A stretch of DNA of 32,057 bases from Campylobacteraceae bacterium (GTDB lineage Bacteria > Campylobacterota > Campylobacteria > Campylobacterales > Campylobacteraceae). Below are positions 17,613 to 25,294 of the stretch, piece after piece. A model generated the notes under the pieces. It did not search any database, was not told where the DNA came from, and worked only from the letters and a program-made list of their open reading frames with translations. The position numbers and the translations under genes were made by a program. How positions within the stretch are numbered: the stretch's first letter is position 1; the number at the start of each line of letters is the position of its first letter. The stretch is from contig JAIRSJ010000090.1 in assembly GCA_031255525.1 (NCBI GenBank), positions 1 through 32,057 of the forward strand, in the 5' to 3' direction.

Positions 17613-18292
17613 ACTTGAATAAATTAACGCATGTAGCGATTATTATGGATGGGAATGGCAGATGGGCTGAAAAATGCGGTAAAATGCGAAGTTTTGGTCA
17701 TGAAGCAGGCGCTAAATCGGCAGAAAAGATCACTTCATACGCAGCAAAAACCGACTTAAAATATCTCACACTTTACGCTTTTAGTACGGAAAATTGGAAA
17801 CGCCCCAAAAGTGAAGTAATTTTTTTGATGGGATTGCTGAAACGTTTTCTATCAAGCCATTTGAAAGTTTTGAAAGATAACAATATAAGATTTGAGACTA
17901 TCGGAAATTTGGAAAAACTTGACAAAGGACTGCAAAAAGAGATAGAAAATGTCAAGAATAAGACAAAAAATAATGATGGACTGACACAAGTTTTAGCTCT
18001 CAATTACGGCTCTCATGATGAGATAACAAGAGCTTGCAAAAAGCTTTTTGAGAGTAAGGGCGAGATTAATGAGCAAAATTTAGAGGCAAATTTGGATACG
18101 AAAGGTTTTCCATCCGTGGATCTACTGATAAGAACAGGCGGTGAGCAAAGATTATCGAATTTTTTGCTTTGGCAAGCTTCATATGCCGAGCTTTTTTTTA
18201 CAAACACTCTATGGCCTGATTTTGATGAAGCTGAGTTTGAACAAATAATACTATCATATCAAAAAACACAAAGGAAGTTCGGCGGATTATGA
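17609..18292 (+). CDS. uppS: Undecaprenyl diphosphate synthase (cis-prenyltransferase)
   Basis: This 227-residue enzyme extends farnesyl diphosphate with isopentenyl diphosphate to make the lipid carrier for peptidoglycan and O-antigen. The catalytic Asp14 lies in HVAIIMDGNGRWA, followed by GHEAGA, YAFSTENWKRP and the C-terminal RTGGEQRLSNFLLWQ, all family signatures; the usual RTSGEQ has Gly for Ser. Start GTG 17609 gives MNLNKLTHV; a TTG two codons later is the only close alternative. The gene overlaps its neighbours on both sides by four bases (GTGA and ATGA). Confidence 0.95.
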   Translation: MNLNKLTHVAIIMDGNGRWAEKCGKMRSFGHEAGAKSAEKITSYAAKTDLKYLTLYAFSTENWKRPKSEVIFLMGLLKRFLSSHLKVLKDNNIRFETIGNLEKLDKGLQKEIENVKNKTKNNDGLTQVLALNYGSHDEITRACKKLFESKGEINEQNLEANLDTKGFPSVDLLIRTGGEQRLSNFLLWQASYAELFFTNTLWPDFDEAEFEQIILSYQKTQRKFGGL

Positions 18293-19017
18293 ATATAGCA
18301 TATTTAACTCTTTTTGGATTGTTGTTCGGTTCGTTTTTAAACGTTTTGATATTAAGGATTCCAAAAAACGAAAGCGTGATTTTCCCTTCATCTCATTGTG
18401 TCAATTGTGGTACTCCTTTAAAATGGTATCATAATATACCGCTTTTATCATGGATATTTTTGCGTGGAAAATGCGCCTATTGCAAAGAAAAGATTAGTTT
18501 TCAATACCCACTTGTAGAATTCATGACTGCCTTTTTATTTTTTATCTGCGCTATTAAAGAAAATAGTTTATATTTTTCTCTGATTCAAGGCATCATTTTT
18601 GCTCTGCTTTTGGCTCTATCCGTGATAGATTTGAGATACAAAGCAGTACCTGATAGTTTGAGTTTGCCGGCACTTGTTTTGGGTATTATCGGTTTTGATA
18701 TGCTTTCAAAACTCCAATATGCACTTTTGTTTGCAGGAGGTTTTGCTCTACTTCGTATATTTATAACCGCTGCTTTAAAAAAAGAGGCCATGGGAGAAGC
18801 CGATATCATAATAGCCGCTCTCATAGGAGCAATGCTTGGCATTCCTTTGGGATTTACAGCAATATATCTATCAGCACTTTTTGCTCTACCGATCTTTTTT
18901 ATAGTCGCCAAAAGAGGATATGAACTGCCTTTCATTCCATTTTTATCTACGGGACTTTTTGTAACATATCTGTTCAATGAACAAATATCTGCATTTTTAA
19001 AGTATGTGTATGGGTAA
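18289..19017 (+). CDS. Prepilin peptidase / N-methyltransferase (type IV leader peptidase)
   Basis: This 242-residue polytopic membrane protease is of the A24 aspartic family. An N-terminal GSFLNVLILRIP and a zinc-type loop with C37, C40, C62 and C65 (CVNCG...CAYCK) identify the bifunctional prepilin peptidase/methylase class. Membrane helices follow, with the two catalytic aspartates D114 (SVIDLRYKAVPD) and D172 in MGEADI. The second motif is usually GxGD; here it reads GEAD, with the aspartate kept. It would process type IV pilin or type II secretion pseudopilin leaders, none of which are in this window. ATG 18289 overlaps the uppS stop. Confidence 0.92.
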   Translation: MNIAYLTLFGLLFGSFLNVLILRIPKNESVIFPSSHCVNCGTPLKWYHNIPLLSWIFLRGKCAYCKEKISFQYPLVEFMTAFLFFICAIKENSLYFSLIQGIIFALLLALSVIDLRYKAVPDSLSLPALVLGIIGFDMLSKLQYALLFAGGFALLRIFITAALKKEAMGEADIIIAALIGAMLGIPLGFTAIYLSALFALPIFFIVAKRGYELPFIPFLSTGLFVTYLFNEQISAFLKYVYG

Positions 19018-20026
19018 AACAAATCACTATCTTTTGAGCCAATTCATATCTGTTTTCGGTTCACTATTTTTTACGCTGTTTTTTATCACTTCGGTTGTAT
19101 ACTTCATACAAATAGCGCGCATCACGTCAGTTATCAAAATCACTTTTCTTGAACTTGGAAAACTATATCTCTTTTTATTACCCAAAGTGTTAATTTTCAC
19201 TTTGCCGATTACTTTTTTCATCGCTTTGGCTATGGTTTTATTTAAGCTCTCCCGTGAAAATGAGACGATAGTTCTTTTTACACTTGGATTTCCGCCTGGA
19301 AAAATAGCTAAATTTTTTACGCTTCTCTCGCTACTTTTATCGCTTTTTTTAGTTTTAAATGTACTTGTTCTGATGCCTTTATCAAAAGAACTTCAGACAA
19401 ATTTTGTTGATTATAAAAAGGCGGAAGCGCGTTTTAATATAGAAGCTACCGAATTCGGACAAAAATTTTCAGACTGGTTTATTTTCATAAATAATTCGGA
19501 TAAAGGTTATTACAAGGATATAGTTATGTATTCACAAAGTGACAACAGCGATAAAATAGTATCTGCAGGCGAGTCATTCGTACATAACAACCAAGGCGAG
19601 ATAAGTCTTGAACTTAGGGAAGGGAAGGCTTACGATATTACAAAAAACGAAATAAATCAGCTTGACTTTGAGACTATGTTTATACGAACGTTGCTTGGCA
19701 ATGAAGTAAGAGATATCGGCAATATAAAAACGTATTGGATTGATATGTTTGAAAATAGAAAAAAGGGTGAGGATTTTGTGTTTTACATGCTTATCGCACT
19801 TTTCCCGCTGGCGAGTACATTTTTTGCATTGTCGTTTGGAATAGTCACATACAGATACGAACGCTCAAACATCTATTTATGGATATCTTTAGTTATAATG
19901 CTCTATTTTGCCGCCGTTGTACTATTCAAAAATATCAACCCCATAGGAAGCCTTGTTGGCATATTTACACTCTTTTTCATACTCTCTTTTATCACATTCA
20001 GACAAAAAATCTTAAAGTACTTTTAA
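19004..20026 (+). CDS. LptF/LptG-family LPS export permease (YjgP/YjgQ)
   Basis: This 340-residue inner-membrane permease has three N-terminal helices (about 8-30, 50-72, 98-118), a periplasmic beta-jellyroll of about 130 residues, and three C-terminal helices (about 253-335). Conserved features include PKVLIFTLPITFFIA and LAMVLFKLSRENE near the start. With a partner permease and the LptB ATPase it extracts LPS from the inner membrane. It cannot be said whether this is LptF or LptG, because the partner is not in the window. The start is ATG 19004 or ATG 19010; both overlap the upstream gene. The stop overlaps truA as TAATG. Confidence 0.88.
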   Translation: MCMGKTNHYLLSQFISVFGSLFFTLFFITSVVYFIQIARITSVIKITFLELGKLYLFLLPKVLIFTLPITFFIALAMVLFKLSRENETIVLFTLGFPPGKIAKFFTLLSLLLSLFLVLNVLVLMPLSKELQTNFVDYKKAEARFNIEATEFGQKFSDWFIFINNSDKGYYKDIVMYSQSDNSDKIVSAGESFVHNNQGEISLELREGKAYDITKNEINQLDFETMFIRTLLGNEVRDIGNIKTYWIDMFENRKKGEDFVFYMLIALFPLASTFFALSFGIVTYRYERSNIYLWISLVIMLYFAAVVLFKNINPIGSLVGIFTLFFILSFITFRQKILKYF

Positions 20027-20742
20027 TGAGAGTTTTTCTTCGTGTCGCTTATGATGGAAGTAAATTCGGAGGATTTCAGCAACAGCCAAATAAAAACGGT
20101 GTTATGGATAAAATCATTTCTGCCTTAAAAGAGCTTGGCATAACATCAAAACCCACTGGAAGCTCGCGTACCGACAAGGGCGTACATGCATTAAATCAAG
20201 TCGTACATGTTGATATTCCTCCCTTTTGGGAAGATTTGATAAAACTAAAAAATATATTAAACCGTCTGCTTTTTCCGTATATACATATAAGGAGCGTATC
20301 ATTCTCCAATCTGCACGCAAGATTTAGCGCTAAAAAAAGATTATACAGATATATCTGCTACGATAAAAAGTACAATCCGTTTTTTAATGATTATGCACTT
20401 TTTTTATCAAGTTTTGACCTGAAGTTAATAAATGAAGCTCTTTTGCTTTTTATCGGAAAACACGATTTTGGTTTTTTCAAAAAAACCGGCAGCGAAACAA
20501 AAGATGATATAAGGGTTATACACAAAGCAGACGCTTATATACACAAAAACTTTTTAATTTTTAGATTTTTAGCGGACGGCTTTTTGCGTTCGCAAGTAAG
20601 ACTTATGATGGCAGCAGTGTTGAGCGTTCAAAAAGGCGAGTTGACATTGTCGGAATTAAAATCTCAAATAGAGAAAAAAAGTCGCATATTCACCAAAGCC
20701 GCCCCAGCTTGCGGGTTATATCTAAGCAGAGTGTATTACTAA
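20026..20742 (+). CDS. truA: tRNA pseudouridine(38-40) synthase TruA
   Basis: This 238-residue synthase isomerises uridines 38-40 in the anticodon arm of tRNAs. The catalytic Asp50 lies in GSSRTDKGVHA, with the N-terminal VAYDGSKFGGFQ and the later RLYRYICYD and FLRSQVRLMM typical of TruA. ATG 20026 is chosen because it begins directly before the conserved strand and overlaps the upstream stop by one base (TAATG). A longer in-frame reading from 19879 would only encode the antiparallel content of the LptF/G gene. It is the last gene of the glmU operon. Confidence 0.95.
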   Translation: MRVFLRVAYDGSKFGGFQQQPNKNGVMDKIISALKELGITSKPTGSSRTDKGVHALNQVVHVDIPPFWEDLIKLKNILNRLLFPYIHIRSVSFSNLHARFSAKKRLYRYICYDKKYNPFFNDYALFLSSFDLKLINEALLLFIGKHDFGFFKKTGSETKDDIRVIHKADAYIHKNFLIFRFLADGFLRSQVRLMMAAVLSVQKGELTLSELKSQIEKKSRIFTKAAPACGLYLSRVYY

Positions 20743-20822
20743 AGCTGCCTGTTGCCTGATATATGGGTATTTTGGAGCTTATTGAAATTTGAAAAACTAA
20801 CGTTATCTAAAGCAATATATTG

Positions 20823-21083
20823 CTAAACACCAAACCAACCGCCGTTATTTAAAAACATTTTGTGATCTGAAAGACTATAATTTTCTGTTATCTTAATGTT
20901 TTTGTCTTGGAAATTTAAAAAAGACGGATAAAAATGAGATATGCGCTTGCTGTTGATATCTTTTTACTGCCAAAAAGCCCATTTTTTTTATTTCAAACTG
21001 CAAATAAATTTAGCATAATAACTTTTATCCACCTCAAAACTTTGCAAAAATCTCAAGCGTTTTATGTAGTTTGGTTTATGCAC
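20823..21083 (-). pseudogene. Possible decayed coding frame with two internal stops
   Basis: One minus-strand frame runs 87 codons from 21083 to a TAG at 20825-20823, with only two in-frame TAA stops (codons 32 and 40). The translated pieces look protein-like rather than random: FLQSFEVDKSYYAKFICS before the stops, and HFYPSFLNFQDKNIKIT then DHKMFLNNGGWFGV after them. FEVDKSYY loosely recalls the first-aspartate motif of IS1595-type transposases, but nothing after it matches that family, so the origin is left open. No start or ribosome site is visible. This may be coincidence in AT-rich DNA. Confidence 0.3.
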
Positions 21084-21282
21084 TTATATCGCTGATTGCC
21101 TGCAAGATAAAAAATAATTTGGTTTCTTTGATATAACGCAGCTACGCATGAGGGTATTGTCCGCTTTTTAAGTGAATTTTCATGTCTCTTATCGGTTTTA
21201 TCACATGTAACACTCACAAACGACAAACAAAGTATTTTGATAAATGGTGTTTAACTTATTATATGAATGTAAATTTTTTAAA

Positions 21283-21305
21283 TGAGATGCTTCAAAAACA
21301 TCTCA
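21283..21305 (-). terminator. Hairpin downstream of the ABC-F gene, probable terminator
   Basis: TGAGATG (21283-21289) pairs with CATCTCA (21299-21305), a 7-base-pair perfect stem with a 9-base loop, starting 34 bases past the stop of the ABC-F gene. On the minus strand it is followed by an AT-rich tail (TTTAAAAAATTT), which gives partial support for intrinsic termination. Confidence 0.4.
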
Positions 21306-21339
21306 AAAACTCACATGCAAATATTAATCCATATTAGGT

Positions 21340-22815
21340 TTATAATTCTATAATTTTTGTACAGATTTTCTCAGCGAATACTTTGTCATGCTCTACAAAT
21401 AACATTGTGGGGTGGTATTTTAATATTATATTTTCAATCTGTATCCTTGAAAGTACATCAACAAAATTCAGCGGTTCGTCCCATATATACACATGCGCTT
21501 TCTCAGATAGACTCTTTGCTATAAAAACCTTTTTCTTTTGACCATCGCTAAATTTACTCATATCCATCTCAAAATGTTCGCGCGAAAAATCCAATTTGCG
21601 CAAAATAGTTTTAAAAAGAGTCTCGTCTATTTCGGAAGTTTTCGCAAATCCTTCCATGTTTCCTTGTAGCGCCGTAGTATTTTGTGGTATATAAGATATT
21701 TTTAGACCATGCGGTATATAAAGATTACCTTTATAAGCTATGTCTTCGCCCAAAATCAATCTGATAAGAGTACTTTTACCGCAACCATTTTTACCTTTAA
21801 GCCAAACGCGCTCACCATATTCAACTATAAAGTTCAATTTATTAAAAATAGCTTTATCGTAAGTGGTTTCGAGATTCCTCGCTTCTATCAGACTTTTTTG
21901 TGTATACTCTAAAAAAGAGATTTTGAGTTCAGGCGCAAATTCGAGATTTTTAAGCAATTTGGATTTTTCATCTATAGCTTTATCGCGCCGTTTTTGAACG
22001 TTTTTTGCTCTTTGCATAAGTTTGGCGGATTTGTGTCCGATGAAACCTTTATCTGCGGCCATACCGCTGTTTCTATCTATGTTATATTTACTGCGCTCGG
22101 TTTTGTTTGAGTAAATGGCTATATCTTTTGCGGATGCTTTTAGACGTTTGATATCTCTGTCAAATTTTTCATTTTGTGACAACTCAAAATTATCTTGACG
22201 CTCTCTGTTTTGCTGCCATGATGAGAAATTGCCTCGCTGTACCTCTAAGTTCGTTTTATTGATAGACAATATATGATCTACACAACTATCTAAAAAATAG
22301 CGATCATGGGAGATTAAAATAAAACCTTTTTTGCATTTTAAATATTTTGATATATCTTGCACGGCCTCAATATCCAAATGATTAGTCGGTTCGTCCAAAA
22401 GCAAAAAATTATTTTCTTTTAAAAATAAAATCGCCATGAGTGACTTTGTTTGCTCCCCACCGCTTAGAGTTTTAAATACTCTGTTTAAAATCTTTTCGCT
22501 CAAATTTAAAAGCGAAATCTCTTTTTCCAACTGCCATTGCCTGATAGATGGAGAAATTTTTTGTGCTATTTCAAATATGGTTTTTTCACTCTCTACCTCA
22601 AAAGGAAAATAGTCAAAATCTGTCGAAGCTGATATTGTGCCTGTGTATTCATATTGTCCCATCAAAAGTTTCAAAAAAGTCGTTTTGCCGCGTCCATTTC
22701 TACCGATAAAACCCAATTTCCAATCAGTATCCAAAACCGCCGATACATTTTCAAAAACAGCTTCTTTACCGCCCTCATATGTAAAACTTAGATTTTTAAT
22801 ATTTATCGCTGACAT
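21340..22815 (-). CDS. Lsa-type ABC-F ATPase (ribosome-protection/translation factor family)
   Basis: This 491-residue protein has two ABC domains and no membrane segment. Domain 1 has Walker A GRNGRGKT (38-45), signature LSGGEQ (117-122) and Walker B LLLDEPTNHLD (138-148). An interdomain linker follows (about 200-290). Domain 2 has GKNGCGKST (341-349), the altered signature FSDGQKKK and YIWDEPLNFVD. The features GRNGRGKTT, a WKLGFIG strand before it and IWDEPLN in domain 2 are those of the Lsa/Vga/Msr-like ABC-F proteins, best known from Firmicutes, some of which displace antibiotics from ribosomes. Resistance is not shown here. ATG 22815 has AGAGGAAAG upstream; an upstream in-frame start at 22857 lacks support. 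The gene stands alone between noncoding stretches. Confidence 0.88.
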   Translation of the reverse strand: MSAINIKNLSFTYEGGKEAVFENVSAVLDTDWKLGFIGRNGRGKTTFLKLLMGQYEYTGTISASTDFDYFPFEVESEKTIFEIAQKISPSIRQWQLEKEISLLNLSEKILNRVFKTLSGGEQTKSLMAILFLKENNFLLLDEPTNHLDIEAVQDISKYLKCKKGFILISHDRYFLDSCVDHILSINKTNLEVQRGNFSSWQQNRERQDNFELSQNEKFDRDIKRLKASAKDIAIYSNKTERSKYNIDRNSGMAADKGFIGHKSAKLMQRAKNVQKRRDKAIDEKSKLLKNLEFAPELKISFLEYTQKSLIEARNLETTYDKAIFNKLNFIVEYGERVWLKGKNGCGKSTLIRLILGEDIAYKGNLYIPHGLKISYIPQNTTALQGNMEGFAKTSEIDETLFKTILRKLDFSREHFEMDMSKFSDGQKKKVFIAKSLSEKAHVYIWDEPLNFVDVLSRIQIENIILKYHPTMLFVEHDKVFAEKICTKIIEL

Positions 22816-23125
22816 ATGATACTTTCCTCTAAAATTCTTGGAAATGTTAAAAATCACTCGCCGATTTTTAGCTGCTGATACTTTGCCTTTTTCGGAGATA
22901 TTTTAGCGTATCTTGTAACAAAATGACATTTTGATAGATGATTGAGAGATTTTCATCTTTTTAAAAAATAGTTTTAACAAATAAAAATACGGTAGCTACG
23001 ACAGAAAAAATGCGCAAGCAAACTGCAACACTATTTAACAAAATGTCTATCTGTAATTTTTTATACTCTCACTGCTTGCCTTAAACTTCATTCACATTAA
23101 AAGTCGGTATTCATTACTTTTTATA
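22816..23125. other. 310-base intergenic region with leader of the ABC-F gene
   Basis: This stretch separates the end of the dihydroorotase-like gene from the ABC-F start; both genes are on the minus strand. It holds the hairpin at 22848-22870 and a weak -10-like TAAAAT (minus strand, 22905-22900). The remaining 200 bases are AT-rich, with stops in all frames inspected; no gene is seen. Confidence 0.5.
22848..22870 (-). promoter_or_regulatory. Perfect hairpin in the 5' leader of the ABC-F gene, possible attenuator
   Basis: TAAAAATC (22848-22855) and GATTTTTA (22863-22870) pair over 8 bases with a 7-base loop. On the transcript it lies 33 bases before ATG 22815, and the 3' arm ends in a short U-rich run, so it could act as a weak terminator or attenuator. 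Related Firmicute ABC-F genes are often controlled by leader attenuation; that this applies here is inference. No leader peptide frame with a ribosome site was found. Confidence 0.3.
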
Positions 23126-24346
23126 TCAAATTTTTTTGTATACAACTTTACCTTTTGCAATAGTATAAAAAACTTTTCCTTTTAAAGTTTCACCCGAATA
23201 CATAGAGTCCGATATTTTTAATACCTCTTTATATGCAGGATCAAATATAACCAAGTCAGCATCAAATCCCTCTTTAATTTCACCTTTTGTCTTTAAACCT
23301 AAAATTTTTGCAGGCGTTTTGCTTGTTAAATCTATAAATTGTTCTATGGTTATCAGTTTCGTATTAATCAAGTAAGTAAAAATAAGCGGTAAATAGTCGC
23401 AAATAGCGTGCATACCATATGCTGCTTCCTCAAAAGCTACATCTTTATAGAGAATAGAACGCGGAGAGTGCGCAGAAGTTAAAATATCTATGTTACCTTT
23501 TTTTAACTCTTCTATCAGTTCCTGGCGTTCATCTTCGTCGCGCAAAGGAGGTTTGATTTTTGCATAAGTGTTGAAATCATCACAACTTGTATCGTTTTTA
23601 AGCAAATGATGAATGGAAACTTCGGCATAAGCTTCTATTGTTTTTTTTGCCTCTTTTACAAGTTCAATAGAGCGTTTAACAGAGAGTGTTTGAAAAAGAA
23701 TAGGTATATCGTAGTATTTTGCTATCTCGCACAGCTTAGCTGCTTCGCTGGTTTCAGACACTTTTGAAATACCCGGAAGTCCGAGTTTAAACGCTACTTC
23801 GCCGTCATTCATCACGCCGTTGTCGTCTAAGTCGTCATCGTAACAATCTATCAAAAAAGGTGTTTGTCTCATTTTGGCATATTGCACACCACGCCTGATG
23901 AGATTTGAGTTTACATGTGATTTGCCCCAAATAGCAATTGCACCGTTTTGTATCAAAGTGGCAATATTGTTGAGCTTACTTGTCTCTTCATTCACCAAAG
24001 GGGCTGACAAAAGCACAGTTGTCGGCAGAGTATTGACTTTGGCGTTTAAAAGTTCCAAAAAACTCTCATTGTCAAGCCGTGGAATAAAATCCGGGATAAT
24101 AAGCGCCGTTGTAACCCCGCCTCTGGCGCAATCATTGGAGAGAGTATTCAGATTTTTTTGATTTAACGTGTCGTTTTTCAATCTTACATGCAGATCCACA
24201 AGACCGGGGAACAAATATGCGCCGTTAGCATCTATAGTCTCATCGTTTTTGTCTATAGTATCTGCTATTTTGGTTATTGTATTGCCCTCTATCAAAACAT
24301 CTTTTAACCTTTCATCATCTGATATTCTGGCATTTTTAATCAGCAT
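23126..24346 (-). CDS. Dihydroorotase-like protein lacking metal ligands (PyrC'/PyrX-type)
   Basis: This 406-residue protein has the amidohydrolase fold of type I dihydroorotases, including the start MLIKNARISD, the MNDGEVAFKLGLPGI segment, SIHHLLKND, KPPLRDEDERQ and the C-terminal EGFDADLVIFDP. The catalytic centre is eroded: the HxH motif reads HVR (53-55), HCED reads DCYD (167-170), the later histidine region reads ILFQTLS (216-222), and TDHAP reads SAHSP (291-295). It is therefore predicted to be inactive as a dihydroorotase. Inactive PyrC' (PyrX) proteins serve as assembly partners of aspartate carbamoyltransferase in some proteobacteria, which is the best guess here. The active pyrC and pyrB are not in this window. 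It is the last gene of the atpB-gpsA run, 46 bases after gpsA. Confidence 0.85.
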   Translation of the reverse strand: MLIKNARISDDERLKDVLIEGNTITKIADTIDKNDETIDANGAYLFPGLVDLHVRLKNDTLNQKNLNTLSNDCARGGVTTALIIPDFIPRLDNESFLELLNAKVNTLPTTVLLSAPLVNEETSKLNNIATLIQNGAIAIWGKSHVNSNLIRRGVQYAKMRQTPFLIDCYDDDLDDNGVMNDGEVAFKLGLPGISKVSETSEAAKLCEIAKYYDIPILFQTLSVKRSIELVKEAKKTIEAYAEVSIHHLLKNDTSCDDFNTYAKIKPPLRDEDERQELIEELKKGNIDILTSAHSPRSILYKDVAFEEAAYGMHAICDYLPLIFTYLINTKLITIEQFIDLTSKTPAKILGLKTKGEIKEGFDADLVIFDPAYKEVLKISDSMYSGETLKGKVFYTIAKGKVVYKKI

Positions 24347-24392
24347 GCAAACCCTTTATCATAATTTATTTAAAAACAGTAAAAAACTATTT

Positions 24393-25277
24393 TTACGCAA
24401 GCAAATCTTTCAGACTGTCAAGTGGGGATTTTCCTTCTATGATCATGCTCACCTCTCTTGCTATAGGTGTATAGATATCTCTCTCTTTCGAGATTTTGCT
24501 TATAGCCCTTGATGTTAAAACCCCTTCGGCTACCTCTCCTAATTCTTGCAAGATTTTAACAAGTTTTGTGCCTTTGGCTAAAGCCACTCCAACGCGATAA
24601 TTGCGTGAAAGCACGCTTGAAGCAGTTAAAAACAGATCTCCGGCTCCGCTAAGCCCCAAAAACGTCGCCTCTTTAGCCCCAAAATTGAGTCCAAATCTTT
24701 GCATCTCAACAAGTCCTCTTGCAATAAGACTCGCTCTTGCATTAAGTCCCAAGTCAAGTCCGTCACATACTCCACTTGCTATTGCCAAAACATTTTTGTA
24801 TGCACCGCTTATCTCGGCTCCCACAATATCCTCATCTGCATAAGCTTTAATGAAACTTGGGAAAAACGCGCAAAATTCTTTTGCCGTCTTTTGGTTTTTT
24901 GAGCTTACCACTAAAGCTGTCGGCAACGCCTTCATAACTTCTGCGGCAAAAGACGGACCGGAAAGATAGGCAAGATTGGAAGCCGGAACAAAATCTGAAA
25001 ATATCTCATTTAAAAATCTTCCGTTGCTCTCTTCTATCCCTTTGGCGGCAATTAATATTTTTTGATTGTCGTATTTAAAATTTTCTTTAAGCCACTCGCC
25101 AACAATTTGCGCAGGAAGCGCCATGACGATATATTCATTATCCAACGCTTTTTCAAGAGTTACAAAATTGGGAATATCTTTTTTTGTCCTTGAAGTAATA
25201 ATACTTTTATGATTTTGCGAAAATGCAAAGTGCAATGCTTGTCCCCATTTGCCCCCGCCAATTACGGATATGTTCAT
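24393..25277 (-). CDS. gpsA: Glycerol-3-phosphate dehydrogenase [NAD(P)+]
   Basis: This 294-residue cytoplasmic enzyme reduces dihydroxyacetone phosphate to sn-glycerol-3-phosphate for phospholipid synthesis. The Rossmann motif is VIGGGKWGQAL at the N-terminus. Substrate-domain signatures are AAKGIEE (with the conserved lysine), LSGPSFAAEV, EISGAYKNVLAIASG, and FLGLSGAGDLFLT near the end. It is slightly shorter than many homologues (about 330), mostly at the C-terminus. It lies 17 bases after gatB and is probably in the same transcript. Confidence 0.94.
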   Translation of the reverse strand: MNISVIGGGKWGQALHFAFSQNHKSIITSRTKKDIPNFVTLEKALDNEYIVMALPAQIVGEWLKENFKYDNQKILIAAKGIEESNGRFLNEIFSDFVPASNLAYLSGPSFAAEVMKALPTALVVSSKNQKTAKEFCAFFPSFIKAYADEDIVGAEISGAYKNVLAIASGVCDGLDLGLNARASLIARGLVEMQRFGLNFGAKEATFLGLSGAGDLFLTASSVLSRNYRVGVALAKGTKLVKILQELGEVAEGVLTSRAISKISKERDIYTPIAREVSMIIEGKSPLDSLKDLLA

Positions 25278-25294
25278 AAAATTTTCCTTTGTTG

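Larger units (their letters stand above)
20743..21339. other. 597-base gene-free region downstream of truA, with palindrome, hairpin and a broken frame
   Basis: No intact gene of normal size is visible. The contents are a perfect 14-base palindrome AGCAATATATTGCT (20811-20824), a broken minus-strand frame (20823-21083), and a hairpin that may end the ABC-F gene (21283-21305). There is also a 51-codon plus-strand frame (ATG 21182 to TAG 21337) with no ribosome site. No tRNA-like cloverleaf was recognised. The AT-rich noncoding character contrasts with the tightly packed operons on both sides. Confidence 0.6.

Noticed and set aside
19879-20025. Upstream in-frame extension of truA by 49 residues
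   Set aside because: The extension lies entirely within the LptF/G permease gene and precedes the conserved TruA N-terminus; ATG 20026 with a TAATG overlap explains the start.
21182-21337. 51-codon plus-strand frame starting MSLIGFITCN downstream of truA
   Set aside because: No ribosome site and a stop three codons upstream of the ATG; it overlaps a likely terminator hairpin and matches nothing recognised.
20743-21339. Search for a tRNA or insertion sequence ends in the large gap
   Set aside because: No TTCRA-type T-arm with matching acceptor stem, no flanking inverted repeats and no target duplication could be seen by eye.
22816-22857. 14-residue N-terminal extension of the ABC-F protein
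   Set aside because: The ATG at 22815 has a good ribosome site and gives the family-typical MSAINIKNLSF start; the extension covers the leader hairpin.
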